NCBI GenBank assembly: GCA_937880795.1
Contig: CALGRQ010000543.1
Span: 1-5,964, forward strand
DNA: 5,964 bases
Source of the DNA: an uncultured Dyadobacter sp.
GTDB taxonomy: Bacteria > Bacteroidota > Bacteroidia > Cytophagales > Spirosomataceae
Reading direction: 5' to 3'
The notes under the pieces: generated by a model
What the model saw: the letters and a program-made list of their open reading frames with translations, nothing else
Database searches by the model: none
Told to the model about the DNA's origin: nothing
Position numbers and translations under genes: made by a program
Part shown: positions 5,133 through 5,964 of the stretch, piece by piece
Layout of the letters: each line of letters opens with the position of its first letter
How positions within the stretch are numbered: position 1 is the first letter of the stretch

Positions 5133-5964
5133 ATGAAAAACTTAGATAATGGTAAAAATTTAGGACGATTAATTATTGTTGCTTATCGACTTCCCTTTAA
5201 AATTGTTCACGACGGAGATCAACATATCCTTCACCAGAACGCTGGCGGATTGGTTTCGGCGGTACTGTCGCTGGTAAATGAACAAGAAAATGCCTTTTTT
5301 TCCTCACCCGATAAAATACAATGGATCGGTTATAGTGAAAATACAAAAGAAGAGCTTGAAGGCCAGAGCCTTGCGAATGAATCCTTTCAGGCACATCCTG
5401 TTTTTATTCCCGACGAGATCAATGAAAATTACTATGAAGGTTTCTGCAACAATCTGATCTGGCCGCTATTTCATTACTTCCCGTCCCTTGCACAGTTTGA
5501 CGATACGTATTTCGAAGCTTATCAAGCTGCAAATCGTTTGTTCTATGAAAAACTGATAGAAGTAATTCAACCAGGTGATACGATATGGGTGCAGGATTAC
5601 CAGTTGATGCTCTTACCAAACCTGATTCGCGAAAACTATCCAGATAACAAAGTAGGGTTCTTTTTCCACATTCCGTTCCCTTCTTATGAGTTATTCCGAA
5701 CACTACCTGTAACATGGCGAAAAGCAATGGTAGACGGTATATTGGGTTCCGATGTAGTAGGATTTCACACCAACGACTATGTCGAATATTTTTTAAAAGC
5801 GGCTCGACTGGTATCAGGTCATATGAATAAGTTACATTATATCAATATGAGCAATCGTATTGTGAAGATAGACTCATTTCCGATCAGCATCGATTTCGCT
5901 AAGTTCAATGAGGCTTATGACGAACCCGATGTAGCAGCAGCCCGCCAGTCGGCCAGAGAGTCTC
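5133..5964 (+). CDS. otsA: Trehalose-6-phosphate synthase (GT20), 5' part, cut by the window end
   Basis: The first 277 codons of a glycosyltransferase family 20 enzyme, which joins UDP-glucose and glucose 6-phosphate into trehalose 6-phosphate in the cytoplasm. Visible family blocks: VAYRLPFKI (16-24, R19 matching the substrate arginine of VSNRLP), NAGGLVSAVLSL (36-47), NLIWPLFHYFPS (107-118), VQDYQLMLLPNLIR (153-166, D155), FFFHIPFPSYELFRTLP (176-192) and LGSDVVGFHTNDYVEYFLKAA (from 204). Two family histidines of VHDYHL are Gln here (154, 157), and the usual Asn of NRLP is Tyr18. The UDP-binding half lies beyond the window. In Bacteroidota the gene often continues into a trehalose-6-phosphatase domain, so the full product may be bifunctional; this cannot be seen. 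The start at 5133 is chosen because the homology begins about 12 residues later; an in-frame ATG at 5127 is possible. No good promoter or Shine-Dalgarno sequence is visible in 5031-5132. Confidence 0.93.
   Translation, partial: MKNLDNGKNLGRLIIVAYRLPFKIVHDGDQHILHQNAGGLVSAVLSLVNEQENAFFSSPDKIQWIGYSENTKEELEGQSLANESFQAHPVFIPDEINENYYEGFCNNLIWPLFHYFPSLAQFDDTYFEAYQAANRLFYEKLIEVIQPGDTIWVQDYQLMLLPNLIRENYPDNKVGFFFHIPFPSYELFRTLPVTWRKAMVDGILGSDVVGFHTNDYVEYFLKAARLVSGHMNKLHYINMSNRIVKIDSFPISIDFAKFNEAYDEPDVAAARQSARES

Noticed and set aside
5197..5727. Open frames on the minus strand opposite otsA
   Set aside because: They lie antisense to a clear GT20 coding region with strong family motifs and show no recognisable protein features.

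Overview
The window reads as a chromosomal segment from a Bacteroidota bacterium, most likely of the Sphingobacteriaceae type (Sphingobacterium, Pedobacter and relatives). The signs are the Bacteroidota-type promoter boxes (TTG, about 20 nt, TAnnTTTG) in front of several genes, the lack of clear Shine-Dalgarno sequences, moderately AT-rich DNA, and protein families in their Bacteroidota form: a BlaI/M56 pair, a five-unit DUF349 protein, and POTRA sequence resembling Bacteroidota BamA. The genus is an inference; no rRNA is present.

Layout. Bases 1-130 are an AT-rich control region with a long inverted repeat and a promoter. They lead into a two-gene operon on the + strand: a BlaI/MecI/CopY-type repressor (131-520) overlapping by 11 nt an M56 (BlaR1-type) membrane metallopeptidase (510-1967). 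A perfect 19-bp hairpin at 1974-2016 separates this operon from the convergent pdxH gene (pyridoxamine 5'-phosphate oxidase, minus strand, 2656-2018). pdxH and the next gene diverge from a shared region with back-to-back TAnnTTTG boxes. That next gene (2762-4672, + strand) encodes a 636-residue protein with about five DUF349 units. Two tRNA-Thr(UGU) genes of identical sequence follow behind one strong promoter and end at a good intrinsic terminator. The window closes inside a trehalose-6-phosphate synthase gene (from 5133), cut by the window edge.

How the parts work together. The first two genes look like a self-contained signalling module. The repressor should bind the inverted repeat, which covers the -33 box of its own promoter, and the M56 protease should inactivate the repressor on receiving a signal. 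The remaining genes (vitamin B6 salvage, DUF349, tRNA-Thr, trehalose synthesis) are housekeeping or stress genes with no obvious functional link to it.

The most unusual item is the M56 protein. In place of the penicillin-binding sensor of BlaR1, its predicted periplasmic C-terminus carries two consecutive POTRA-like domains resembling those of the outer-membrane assembly protein BamA, ending exactly where a beta-barrel would begin. This suggests a BlaR1-like relay that may sense outer-membrane protein assembly or envelope state rather than a beta-lactam.
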